Translations under genes and position numbers: made by a program
Shown here: piece after piece, positions 45,438 through 53,864 of the stretch
How positions within the stretch are numbered: position 1 is the stretch's first letter
Layout: every line of letters starts with the position of its first letter
Assembly: GCF_004153445.1 (NCBI RefSeq)
Contig: NZ_SDQC01000003.1
Location: 434,001-498,000, forward strand
Direction: 5' to 3'
DNA length: 64,000 nucleotides
Source: Allopusillimonas soli
GTDB lineage: Bacteria > Pseudomonadota > Gammaproteobacteria > Burkholderiales > Burkholderiaceae_B
Notes under the pieces: model-generated
Databases searched by the model: none
What the model was told of the DNA's origin: nothing
The model's input: the letters and a program-made list of their open reading frames with translations, nothing else

Positions 45438-45582
45438 ATCCAAAAGGCGCCAAGCGAGAAAATGCGCGCCTGGCAGGCAATGCAAAGGCCTGAAAAAATT
45501 CCGCGCAAAATTCCGCGCGCATACCTGAAAGCGGCCCGAAAAAAGGTATCCTTGAACCTTCGCTCGACCTTAGACGTACATC

Positions 45583-48273
45583 ATGGAAATAGGTCACCTG
45601 GTATTCGGCCTGGCGGGCTTGCTCGCTCTCGTGTCATTCATGCCGCCCATCGCCGGCCGGTTGCGGTTGCCCTATTCAGTTCTGCTGGCCATTGTGGGCA
45701 TCATCCTGGGCCTCATTATCCATGTGCACAGCTGGGCGCCGCTGGTCATGTCCGATTTTCTGGATTCGCTCCAGAATTTCGAGGTATCGTCCGAGACCTT
45801 TCTCTTTGTATTCCTCCCGATACTTCTGTTCGAAACTGCGCTGGCGCTCAATGTGCGCCGGCTACTCGACGATATAGGACCGATTCTCATGATGGCCATC
45901 GTAGCGGTGGTCGTCTGTACCGTCGCGGTGGGCTTCTCCTTGAGCGCCGCATCCGACTACGGCCTGGTCGTTTGCCTCATGCTTGGGGCCATTGTTGCCA
46001 CGACGGATCCGGTCGCCGTGGTGGGGGTGTTTCGAGACGTGGGCGCGCCCAAACGTCTCATGACCCTGGTCGAGGGCGAGGCGCTGTTCAACGATGCGGC
46101 ATCCATCTCCTTGTATACCGTGCTGCTAACCGTGATTTTCGGCAGCACCACGCTCTCCCCCGGCACCGTCTTCTCCAATTTCGTCATCAGCTTTCTGGGC
46201 GGCGGACTGTCGGGCTTTCTCATGGGCCGGCTGGCAAGCGGCCTGTTCATATCGCTACGTGGCTGGCCGACCGCCGAGATCACACTTACCGTTGCACTGG
46301 CCTATCTCACCTTCTACATATCCGAGCACTATCTCGGCGTATCGGGCGTGGTGGCCACTGTCATCGCCGGGCTGGTCGTGGGCACGACGGGCCGCACCCG
46401 CATGTCGCCAGCAACATTCGAGCAGCTGTCCGGCGCCTGGGCGCAGTTCGGATTCTGGGCCAACTCGCTTATTTTCGTGTTCGCGGCCATGCTTATCCCG
46501 CGCATGGTGACAGACATCACATGGAGTCAGGTACTGCTAATTATCCTGGTGTTCGCTGTGACCCTGCTTGCCAGGGGCATCATGACCTTCGGCATGCTCC
46601 CGTTGCTGGGCCTTACCCGGTTCGGTACCAAGGTCAGCCGCTCCTATCGCACTGTGATGTGGTGGGGTGGATTGCGCGGCGCGGTGTCGCTGGCGCTCGC
46701 ACTGGCGGTCACCGAGCAGCATAACGTTCCATACGAGGCGCGCCAGTTCATCGCCGTCGCCACGACTGGCTTTGTGCTCATCACGCTGTTCCTCAACGGC
46801 ACCACGCTGCGCCCGCTGATACGCAAGCTGCACCTGAACGAACTGCCATTGATGGAGCGAGTGCTGCGCAATCAGGCTGTAGTCGTAGCGCTGGAGGATA
46901 TTCGCGAACGCACCGACGACATCGCCGAACGCGAACATATCAGTCACGACGCCCGCGACCATGTAAATGCCGTGTTCGATGCCACGCAGGCAAGCATTGA
47001 CGGCGGTGAACTGGCCAGGCTTTCCGTGGACCAGAAAGTTTCCATAGGGCTGGGCATCGTGGCGGCGCGCGAAGAGGAAATGTTCTACGATACGCTCAAG
47101 GCGCAGGTCGTGGACTGGCGTTCCGCGGAGTCGCTACTGGCCCGCGCCGAACGTATGAGCGACGCGGTGCGCTCGGGTGGCCTCGCGGGATTCCACGATG
47201 CCGTGGCTGCCGATTTGCGCTACTCCATGCTGTTCCGCATCGCGTTGCGCCTGCAGTACGTACTGGGTTTCCAGGGCTTGCTCGCGCGAGAGCTTGCCAA
47301 GCGCTTCACCAATCTGATGAGCAAGCGATCCGTTGCGCAGCGGCTGGTGGAATTCACCGAAACAGAAATCCAGCCGTTGCTGGGGCAGGACGCCACGGAC
47401 ATCATCGTCAAGGCGCACCGGTATCGCATGACGCAACTGGAAGGCGCCTTGCAGGCCATGATGCTGCAATATCCTAAATTCGCCATCTGGCTGCAGGAAG
47501 CCTACCTGGGCCGCATGGCACGCGCCCTGGAGCGTCTGCGCTATCGCGACATGCTTTCACAGGTGCTGATCACGGGTGAAATGTATGCCGACTTGATCAA
47601 GCAGACGAATTCGCGCTGGCAGCACGTGGACAAGCACCCTGGCCTGGATATCGCGATGAGCGCGTCGGAGTTGATCCAGCGCATCCCGCTCTTCGAGGGC
47701 CTGTCGCCCGAGAACGCCGCAGCCATCAGCAAGCTGCTCAAGCCCCGCCTGGCGGTCCCCGATCAGGAGATACGCATGCAGATCGGGCGCGGCCGTGCCA
47801 TGTACATTGTGGCCTCCGGCGCCGTGACCATACACTTGCCCGACGATACGACAGTCGAATTGGGCACGGGCGAAATTTTCGGTGAGCTGGGATTGATGGC
47901 GGACACGCCTTTCGAAGCCCGTGCCACATCGCTGGGATACAGCCGCCTGCTCATGCTGCTTGAAGGCGACTTCGACACGCTGCTTAGCCGCGATGCCGAC
48001 CTGCGCAACAAGATCGAAACCGTCATCAAGCAAAGGCTGCGGGCGCTGCAGGTGTGGCGGGAGTTCCAGTCCGGCGAACGCCAGCATGAGCCTCTGCCTG
48101 ATCTGGCGCCTCGCGCCGATACGTCCACGGATGGCGCCGCACAAGCGGACGAAGGCGCGAACCGTATGCCGGACGTGAAACGCTCGGACGAAACACATGA
48201 GCGCACGGACATGGCGGACCCGGCGGACGCCGCCACTCGGCAGGATGATGGCTCTGTGCCAGCCAAAGACTGA
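45583..48273 (+). CDS. Na+/H+ antiporter (NhaP/CPA1 type) with C-terminal cyclic-nucleotide-binding domain
   Basis: The 896-residue protein has about twelve N-terminal membrane segments of the CPA1 fold (residues 1-415) with the ion-site motifs IVATTDPVAVVGVFRDVGAP and LVEGEALFNDAASISLYTV, a long helical cytoplasmic part and a cyclic-nucleotide-binding domain around residues 690-820 (LFEGLSPENAAAISKLLKPR; VELGTGEIFGELGLMADTPF). The tail is acidic and low in complexity. Exchange of Na+ or K+ for H+ at the inner membrane, gated by a bound ligand, is expected. The motif FGELGLMADTPFEARA is close to the phosphate-binding cassette of cNMP sensors. Confidence 0.9.
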   Translation: MEIGHLVFGLAGLLALVSFMPPIAGRLRLPYSVLLAIVGIILGLIIHVHSWAPLVMSDFLDSLQNFEVSSETFLFVFLPILLFETALALNVRRLLDDIGPILMMAIVAVVVCTVAVGFSLSAASDYGLVVCLMLGAIVATTDPVAVVGVFRDVGAPKRLMTLVEGEALFNDAASISLYTVLLTVIFGSTTLSPGTVFSNFVISFLGGGLSGFLMGRLASGLFISLRGWPTAEITLTVALAYLTFYISEHYLGVSGVVATVIAGLVVGTTGRTRMSPATFEQLSGAWAQFGFWANSLIFVFAAMLIPRMVTDITWSQVLLIILVFAVTLLARGIMTFGMLPLLGLTRFGTKVSRSYRTVMWWGGLRGAVSLALALAVTEQHNVPYEARQFIAVATTGFVLITLFLNGTTLRPLIRKLHLNELPLMERVLRNQAVVVALEDIRERTDDIAEREHISHDARDHVNAVFDATQASIDGGELARLSVDQKVSIGLGIVAAREEEMFYDTLKAQVVDWRSAESLLARAERMSDAVRSGGLAGFHDAVAADLRYSMLFRIALRLQYVLGFQGLLARELAKRFTNLMSKRSVAQRLVEFTETEIQPLLGQDATDIIVKAHRYRMTQLEGALQAMMLQYPKFAIWLQEAYLGRMARALERLRYRDMLSQVLITGEMYADLIKQTNSRWQHVDKHPGLDIAMSASELIQRIPLFEGLSPENAAAISKLLKPRLAVPDQEIRMQIGRGRAMYIVASGAVTIHLPDDTTVELGTGEIFGELGLMADTPFEARATSLGYSRLLMLLEGDFDTLLSRDADLRNKIETVIKQRLRALQVWREFQSGERQHEPLPDLAPRADTSTDGAAQADEGANRMPDVKRSDETHERTDMADPADAATRQDDGSVPAKD

Positions 48274-48301
48274 TGCGCGCCGGCGTATGCTGCGCCTAGA
48301 C

Positions 48302-48904
48302 CTAGAGCAGCTGCCGGATATCGTGGGCGATGTCTTTGGCGGGCGCATTGCCGCTGACCAGCACACGCGCCTCGCCATCCTGATCCAGGATGTAGAACGA
48401 CGCCGCGTGGTTCATGGTGTATTGCCCCGGTGCGGCGCCCTCGACCTTCGCATAGAATGCTTTGAACGACTTGGCGGTGGCAGCCAGCTGTTCGGGGGTG
48501 CCCGTCAAACCGATGAAATTCGGATTGAACGCATGCACATAGGCGGACAGCACTTCGGGCGTATCGCGCGCCGGATCGACGCTGATCAGGATGACCTGCA
48601 CTTTGTCGGCATCCGTGCCCAGCAGGTCCATGGTTTGCGCCAGCTCGGCCAAGGAGGTTGGGCATACATCGGGACACTGGGTGAAGCCGAAAAACACCAC
48701 CTTCACTTTGCCTTTGTAATCATCCAGCGTGCGCAACTTTCCCGTTGTGTCAGGCATGGACATGGCCTGCCCGAGGTGCGAGCCAGTAATATCGGAGCCA
48801 ATGAACTCGGGCTTTGTATCGCCGCATGCGGCCAGTGCCAGCGCGCAGGCCAACGCTGCGGCGCCCCCCATGAGACGGCGGCGCCCATGTGAAAAAACAG
48901 ACAT
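48302..48904 (-). CDS. sco: SCO1/SenC-family copper chaperone for cytochrome oxidase
   Basis: The 200-residue lipoprotein-like thioredoxin-fold protein has an N-terminal signal ending at LALAACGD (lipobox) and the copper-binding motif FFGFTQCPDVCPTSL, with the later ligand His in YVHAF or MNHAASF. SCO proteins deliver copper to the CuA centre of cytochrome oxidase subunit II. It closes the minus-strand oxidase operon and follows ctaB by 15 bases. Confidence 0.92.
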   Translation of the reverse strand: MSVFSHGRRRLMGGAAALACALALAACGDTKPEFIGSDITGSHLGQAMSMPDTTGKLRTLDDYKGKVKVVFFGFTQCPDVCPTSLAELAQTMDLLGTDADKVQVILISVDPARDTPEVLSAYVHAFNPNFIGLTGTPEQLAATAKSFKAFYAKVEGAAPGQYTMNHAASFYILDQDGEARVLVSGNAPAKDIAHDIRQLL

Positions 48905-48919
48905 AACTACCCCGGAAAC

Positions 48920-49813
48920 CTAGATCAGTTGCACCCAGTGATCGACGAGCAGCGCCGCGAACAGCAGGGCGAGGTACAGGATGGAAAAACGGAACAGCTT
49001 GCGCGAGAGCTCATCGGAGTATTCCTTGTACAACCGCCAGGCATAGTTGACGAACATGCCGCTAAGCACCAGTGCGCTGGCCAGGTAGAACATGCCGCTC
49101 ATACGCACAATGAAGGGCAGCAGCGTGGCGGCGAACAGTACCAGGCTGTATAGCAGGATGTGCAGACGCGTGAACTGCTTGCCATGCGTGACGGGCAGCA
49201 TGGGAAGCCCTGCCTTGATGTAATCGTTGTTGCGATACAGCGCAAGGGCCCAGAAGTGCGGCGGCGTCCAGATGAAGATGATAAGCACCAGAATCCAGGC
49301 CTCCGCCGGCACCGCATTGGCTATGGTGGCCCAGCCCAACGCGGGCGGCATGGCGCCGGACAGCCCACCGATGACGATGTTCTGCGGGGTGAGCGGCTTG
49401 AGCACCGCGGTATAGATGATGGCGTAACCCACAAAGGTGGCGAAGGTAAGCCACATGGTGAGCGGGTTCACCAGATGATAGAGCACCAGCATGCCCGCGC
49501 CACCCAACATGCCGGAAAACAGGATGACCTGTATGTTGCTGATGGTGCCGCGCGCCGTGGCGCGCCGGGCGGTGCGCAGCATGCGCGCATCGACTTCCTG
49601 CTCGATAAGGCAATTGACGGCAAAGGCGGCTGCGGCCAGCAGCCATATGCCCAGCGTACCGGCCACCACTTGCCCCAGATCGGGCAGCCCCGGCGAAGCC
49701 AGGAACATGCCGATGACTGCGCAAAACACCGCCAGTTGCGTGACCCGCGGTTTGGTCAGGACGAGATACTGGCGCAGCAGCGATTGGTTGGGGACGGTGG
49801 TGGTAGTGCTCAT
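48920..49813 (-). CDS. ctaB: Protohaem IX farnesyltransferase (haem O synthase)
   Basis: CtaB attaches a farnesyl chain to haem b to make haem O, the precursor of haem A for the oxidase. The 297-residue protein of the UbiA superfamily has several membrane segments, the N-terminal [13 protein letters not shown] and the first Asp-rich loop ([18 protein letters not shown]). It overlaps ctaA by four bases (ATGA). Confidence 0.95.
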   Translation of the reverse strand: MSTTTTVPNQSLLRQYLVLTKPRVTQLAVFCAVIGMFLASPGLPDLGQVVAGTLGIWLLAAAAFAVNCLIEQEVDARMLRTARRATARGTISNIQVILFSGMLGGAGMLVLYHLVNPLTMWLTFATFVGYAIIYTAVLKPLTPQNIVIGGLSGAMPPALGWATIANAVPAEAWILVLIIFIWTPPHFWALALYRNNDYIKAGLPMLPVTHGKQFTRLHILLYSLVLFAATLLPFIVRMSGMFYLASALVLSGMFVNYAWRLYKEYSDELSRKLFRFSILYLALLFAALLVDHWVQLI

Positions 49814-50820
49814 GCGGGTATTTTAGCCCTTTCGGCCCGCGACAGCCGCACCAGCAGTGTAACGCTGGCCAGCGTCAGCCCGGCGGCCCCGCCGTTGTGG
49901 AGCACGGCAATCAGCAACGGCCATTGAAAGAAGATGGTGGTCAGGCCGGTAAACAGCTGGGCCAGCAACAGGCACAACAGCAATCGGGCCGGACCGCGCA
50001 GGCCTGGTTCGCGCTGCATGATCCAGCCCATGATGGCCAGGTAGATGAATACCACAAATGCGAAATTGCGGTGCACCCAGTGTATTGCCGTGAGCGCGGA
50101 CTGAGAAATCATTTCGCCCGACGGCAGCACACCCAAGCCCCGCACCAGTGAATAACCGCCGCGGAAATCCATTTCGGGCAGCCACTGTCCATGGCAGGTG
50201 GGAAAGTCCATGCACGCCAGGGCCGCATAGTTCGTACTGACCCAGCCGCCCAGCGCAATCTGCAGGAATAACAGCGCAAGACCGGCCGCCATCCAGGGGC
50301 GCCATCGCCGGGCGCCGGCGCCAATCGGCGAATGGGTTTTCTCTCGCGCAGCCAGCCATGTCATGAGCGACAGCAGGAACATGCCGCCCAGCAGGTGGGA
50401 TGTAACCACCAGCGGCATGAGACGATGGGTGACCGTCCAGGCCCCGAATGCGCCCTGTATGCATACAGCCACCAGCGTCACCGTGGCCAGCAGCGGCGTA
50501 CGGCCAAGTTGCTGGCGATAGCGCCAGGCCATGAACACGATGCCGATAATCAGCATGCCGAGAATGGAGCCGGCATAGCGGTGGATCATCTCTATCCAGG
50601 CCTTGGAGAAGCTGACGGCGCCATATGGCATGGCTTGGACAGCCTGCTCGATGTGGGTGCTGGCGCCCAGCGGCGTCACGTTGCCGTAGCACCCTGGCCA
50701 GTCGGGGCAGCCCAGGCCCGAGTCCGTCAGACGCACGAAGGCGCCGAACATGATGAGGTCCAGGGTAAGAAACCAGGTCAGGAAAACCAGCTTGCGATAG
50801 CGCCGCACGACATGTTCCAT
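49810..50820 (-). CDS. ctaA: Haem A synthase (COX15/CtaA)
   Basis: CtaA oxidises haem O to haem A in the inner membrane. The 336-residue protein has eight hydrophobic segments and the paired histidines and cysteines typical of the family: [21 protein letters not shown] near residue 30, [23 protein letters not shown] and [13 protein letters not shown]. Translation of ctaB is coupled through the ATGA overlap. Confidence 0.95.
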   Translation of the reverse strand: MEHVVRRYRKLVFLTWFLTLDLIMFGAFVRLTDSGLGCPDWPGCYGNVTPLGASTHIEQAVQAMPYGAVSFSKAWIEMIHRYAGSILGMLIIGIVFMAWRYRQQLGRTPLLATVTLVAVCIQGAFGAWTVTHRLMPLVVTSHLLGGMFLLSLMTWLAAREKTHSPIGAGARRWRPWMAAGLALLFLQIALGGWVSTNYAALACMDFPTCHGQWLPEMDFRGGYSLVRGLGVLPSGEMISQSALTAIHWVHRNFAFVVFIYLAIMGWIMQREPGLRGPARLLLCLLLAQLFTGLTTIFFQWPLLIAVLHNGGAAGLTLASVTLLVRLSRAERAKIPA

Positions 50821-50832
50821 GGTTGCAGCCCG

Positions 50833-51468
50833 CTAGCCGATACGTGAACTGTGCAGCAGCTTGCTGATGTCGCCGCGCACCTCGAGGGGATCCGCATTTT
50901 CCGGAAACCGCATCATCAGATTGCCCAGCGGGTCGATGATCCACATGGGCGCGCGCAGGGCCGCCTGCCGGTCGCCATCTGTGGCCTGGGGCGCAAGGAA
51001 GGCCGCAAGCTGCGTCGGATCGGCGCGCAGCATATGATAGCCGCGGTAGGCCTCCAGCACCTTCTCGGGCACCTGTCCCTCGTCCGTCACGAACCAGATG
51101 CGCGCCAACCGATGCACATTCTTCCCTTGGCTGGCGTGGGAATTGCGCAGAATGAACAGCTTACGCACGCAGGACTCGGGACAGGCGGATTGATCCGCTG
51201 TCACCAGAAGCCACTTTCCTCGCAGGCTGTCCAGGTCGAACGGCTGCCCGTCCAGGGTGGTGAGAGCCAGTGCGCTGCTGTCGGGCATGGCCCGTTGAGG
51301 ATCGATCAGTGCACCGTAGTTGCTGTGCTCATCAGGCCGCAGCGATGGCACGTAATACACCAGCAGGGCAAACACGACCGGCGCGATGCAGATGAACACA
51401 ATCAGGTAGAGCGGCCATGCGGAACGAACGCGTCTTGCGTTCGGGTTGGCGGTGGGGTTGCTGGGCAA
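50833..51468 (-). CDS. SCO-like membrane-anchored protein of the cytochrome oxidase locus
   Basis: Using a TTG start at 51468, which has GAGGAAAAG seven bases upstream, the protein has 211 residues: an N-terminal membrane anchor (LYLIVFICIAPVVFALLVYY) and a thioredoxin-like periplasmic domain with a CxxxC motif (DQSACPESCVRKLF). It resembles SCO proteins in fold but lacks their exact motif. Such a gene between ctaA and surf1 is usual in Burkholderiales oxidase operons. A role in copper or thiol handling during oxidase assembly is likely. Confidence 0.8.
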   Translation of the reverse strand: MPSNPTANPNARRVRSAWPLYLIVFICIAPVVFALLVYYVPSLRPDEHSNYGALIDPQRAMPDSSALALTTLDGQPFDLDSLRGKWLLVTADQSACPESCVRKLFILRNSHASQGKNVHRLARIWFVTDEGQVPEKVLEAYRGYHMLRADPTQLAAFLAPQATDGDRQAALRAPMWIIDPLGNLMMRFPENADPLEVRGDISKLLHSSRIG

Positions 51469-51486
51469 GATCTTTTCCTCGCTGTA

Positions 51487-52293
51487 TCAAGATTTGCCGC
51501 GCTGGCGCAGCATACGCCAGGCGATGGCCAGCCAGGCCAAGGCGGCAATGGTCGCAAAGCCGAACCACTGCAGGGCATATCCCCTATTGCGGTCTGCATC
51601 CAGGGAAGGTTCGGGCCAGTCGTATACCAGGCTTTGCTCGATATCTGATGGTTTGGACTGTGCGCCCGAGGCCGTATGCACGGGCACGGGCGCCGCAGTC
51701 TGGGCCAGCACGGCCGGGAGCAATTTTAAACCAGTTGCCCGGCCATAGTCGGTCAGATCCAGGTTTTGCACCACCGGCACGGCGGCGGCAGGCAGGCGTG
51801 CGGGAAGCTGCGCCGTCTGTCCGCCCCAGATACCCAGGTCGAACAGGCGCGGGACTCTGGCCAACAGCTCGCCCCGCACGGTCTGCTCACCCGCTTCCCC
51901 GCTAGGGACGCGCGGGACAGCGGATGTACCGCCAAAGCGGGGCGCCCAGCCACGCAATACCAGGATGGCTGTGCTGTCCGAAAGCATCAGGGGCGTGGCA
52001 ATCCAGTACCCCGGTCTGCCATCATGATTGCGGTTCTCGATCACGACGCTGAGCGCATCGCGCCAGACGCCCCGCGCCGTGGCGGGCCGCCAGGCCTGCA
52101 GCTGGGCCTCCGGGGTACTTGCAGATAACGGCAGGGGCGCCCGCGCGCGGCCAGCGTCGATGGCCTGCGCCAGGGCCACTCTTTCGCCGGCGCGGCGCAA
52201 TTGCCAGTTGCCGAGAGACACGAAGACACATACCAAGACCCCCAGCAGCACCAGGGCGGCGAGTGTGCGGTATCGTATACGAGGGCGTTCCAT
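51487..52293 (-). CDS. surf1: SURF1-family cytochrome oxidase assembly protein
   Basis: The 268-residue protein begins and ends with a membrane helix (LAALVLLGVLVCVFVSLGNWQ and WFGFATIAALAWLAIAWRML), with a periplasmic domain between them, the SURF1 topology. The LGNWQLRRAGERVAL segment after the first helix and NRGYALQWFGF before the second are the conserved features. SURF1 assists insertion of haem A into subunit I. Confidence 0.92.
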   Translation of the reverse strand: MERPRIRYRTLAALVLLGVLVCVFVSLGNWQLRRAGERVALAQAIDAGRARAPLPLSASTPEAQLQAWRPATARGVWRDALSVVIENRNHDGRPGYWIATPLMLSDSTAILVLRGWAPRFGGTSAVPRVPSGEAGEQTVRGELLARVPRLFDLGIWGGQTAQLPARLPAAAVPVVQNLDLTDYGRATGLKLLPAVLAQTAAPVPVHTASGAQSKPSDIEQSLVYDWPEPSLDADRNRGYALQWFGFATIAALAWLAIAWRMLRQRGKS

Positions 52294-52324
52294 GTCTGTA
52301 ATAATGCGATTTTCGGAGGCTGAA

Positions 52325-52531
52325 ATGCGAATACTGGTTGTGCTGGCGTTCCTGGGAATTATAGGTAGCCTCGCCTCCGCCCTGGTCTACCTCATGCGCG
52401 ACAAAGGCGGCACCAATCGGACGGTCAATGCCCTGACTGTGCGCGTGGGCCTGTCCATTGCCCTGTTTCTCTTTGTGCTCTTCGCCCATCACATGGGCTG
52501 GATAGAAAGCACAGGCATCGCGACGCATTGA
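52325..52531 (+). CDS. DUF2909 twin-transmembrane protein
   Basis: The 68-residue protein has two hydrophobic helices (LVVLAFLGIIGSLASALVYL and GLSIALFLFVLFAHHMGW) separated by a short charged loop (MRDKGGTNRTVN), as in the DUF2909 family found beside cytochrome oxidase genes in Burkholderiales. The GGAGGC before the ATG at 52325 supports this start. It is encoded opposite to the oxidase genes and may be an assembly or stability factor of unknown mechanism. Confidence 0.82.
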   Translation: MRILVVLAFLGIIGSLASALVYLMRDKGGTNRTVNALTVRVGLSIALFLFVLFAHHMGWIESTGIATH

Positions 52532-52541
52532 CTGCGATGGT

Positions 52542-52576
52542 CAAGAAAAAGGCCGGCTTTGCCGGCCTTTTTCTTG
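52542..52576. terminator. Bidirectional rho-independent terminator
   Basis: A 16-base stem (52542-52557 with 52561-52576) with core GGCCGGC/GCCGGCC and a three-base loop is flanked by A and T runs on the two sides, so it works on both strands. It separates the DUF2909 gene from the convergent coxC. Confidence 0.9.
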
Positions 52577-52595
52577 CAGCGGTTCCGCCTGTTGC

Positions 52596-53471
52596 CTAGA
52601 ACCAGTATACAAACAGGTACAACCCCAGCCACACCACGTCGACAAAGTGCCAGTACCATGCAGCGCCTTCGAAGCCGAAATGGTGATCGGCCGTGAAGTG
52701 CCCGCGGATCAGCCGCACCAGAATGACGGTAAGAAAGGTAGCGCCCAGTATCACGTGAAAACCGTGAAAGCCCGTCAGCATGAAAAACAGCGAACCGTAG
52801 ATGCCCGAATCGAAACGCAGATTGAGCTCGGTGTAGGCATGGTGATACTCGTAGGCCTGACAGGCCACGAATGAAAAGCCCAGCAGGACCGTGAGGGCAA
52901 GCCAGAAAATGGCCTTGCCGCGATGGCTGGCGCGCAGCGCATGATGCGAGATCGTGAGCGTCAGCCCCGAGGTGAGCAGCAGCGCGGTATTGATAGTGGG
53001 CAGCCAGAACGGTCCAACGGTCTCGAATGCCGGCACCACGCCCGCGGGTCCCAGATTGGGCCAGGTGCCCGTGAAGTTGGGCCACAGCAGGGTCTGGTGG
53101 TCCAGATTGCTGAGCCACGGCGTGGTGACTTCGCGCGCATACCAAAGCGAACCAAAGAAGGCGCCGAAGAACATGACTTCCGAAAAGATGAACCAGGCCA
53201 TGCTCCAGCGGTAGGAGTGATCGACACGCTGGTTGTTCATGCCGCCTTCGGACTCGCGGATGGCGTCGCCGAACCAGCCGAACAGCACCGTGATCAGACC
53301 CAGGATGCCGAGCACGAACGAATAAAAGCCCACTTGGTAGCTGTTGATCCACAGCGCCGCGCCCAACAGGGTCAGCAGCAGGCAAAAGCTGGCGCGGACC
53401 GGATGGACTGAGTGATCGGGCACATAATAGTATGGCGCCGCGTTCCCCTGGGCCGAGTGGCCTGCACTCAT
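52596..53471 (-). CDS. ctaE: Cytochrome c oxidase subunit III
   Basis: The 291-residue membrane protein has the seven-helix subunit III pattern, with conserved SEVMFFGAFFGSLWYA near residue 105, the GFHGFHVILGATFL motif and the Glu-containing EYHHAYTELN segment near 200. Subunit III stabilises the binuclear centre and proton uptake. It begins AGHSAQGNAAPYYYVPD, typical for Burkholderiales. GGAGAACACC precedes the ATG. Confidence 0.95.
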   Translation of the reverse strand: MSAGHSAQGNAAPYYYVPDHSVHPVRASFCLLLTLLGAALWINSYQVGFYSFVLGILGLITVLFGWFGDAIRESEGGMNNQRVDHSYRWSMAWFIFSEVMFFGAFFGSLWYAREVTTPWLSNLDHQTLLWPNFTGTWPNLGPAGVVPAFETVGPFWLPTINTALLLTSGLTLTISHHALRASHRGKAIFWLALTVLLGFSFVACQAYEYHHAYTELNLRFDSGIYGSLFFMLTGFHGFHVILGATFLTVILVRLIRGHFTADHHFGFEGAAWYWHFVDVVWLGLYLFVYWF

Positions 53472-53505
53472 GGTGTTCTCCTGCTAATTATTAAAATAGA
53501 CAATA

Positions 53506-53730
53506 TCAGGTCAGATAGCCTGCCAGCCAGCGTGCCACCATGACCAGAACCACAACAAACACAATTGCCGCAATAATGCCGGCGATAATGAGATGAACCG
53601 GGTTCAGGCTGGAAATATCCTGTGTATAGCCCTTGCCCTTGCGTACCCCAAAAAATCCCCAGGCCACTGCCTTCAGCGTCTGGAAGAAGTTCAGCTTGCG
53701 CCCCGCCAGATCCTTGATGTCCTCACTCAT
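53506..53730 (-). CDS. DUF2970 small membrane protein
   Basis: The 74-residue protein starting at 53730 (MSEDIKDLAGRKLNFFQTLK) has a conserved WGFFGVRKGKGYTQDI segment and one C-terminal membrane helix (IIAGIIAAIVFVVVLVMVARW), the DUF2970 pattern. It normally sits between ctaG and coxC in Burkholderiales. Its function is not known. Here it directly follows the small assembly protein with a four-base gap, with no ctaG between them. Confidence 0.85.
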   Translation of the reverse strand: MSEDIKDLAGRKLNFFQTLKAVAWGFFGVRKGKGYTQDISSLNPVHLIIAGIIAAIVFVVVLVMVARWLAGYLT

Positions 53731-53734
53731 GGCT

Positions 53735-53854
53735 CTAGCCGGCGCCCGCGTACATCGTCCCGCCGCGCCAGAAGGCCCAGGCCATGACCGCGATGACAAT
53801 GATGACGAGAATCATGGCGGTCTTGCGATTTTTCCGGCGCTGCTCGGGTGTCAT
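53735..53854 (-). CDS. Cytochrome oxidase small assembly protein (39 residues)
   Basis: This short gene starts at ATG 53854, ten bases after coxA. Its product is a positively charged N-terminus (MTPEQRRKNRKT), one membrane helix (AMILVIIVIAVMAWAFW) and a short tail, as in the 'cytochrome oxidase small assembly protein' family that lies between ctaD and ctaG in Burkholderiales. Confidence 0.75.
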   Translation of the reverse strand: MTPEQRRKNRKTAMILVIIVIAVMAWAFWRGGTMYAGAG

Positions 53855-53864
53855 GCGTACAACC

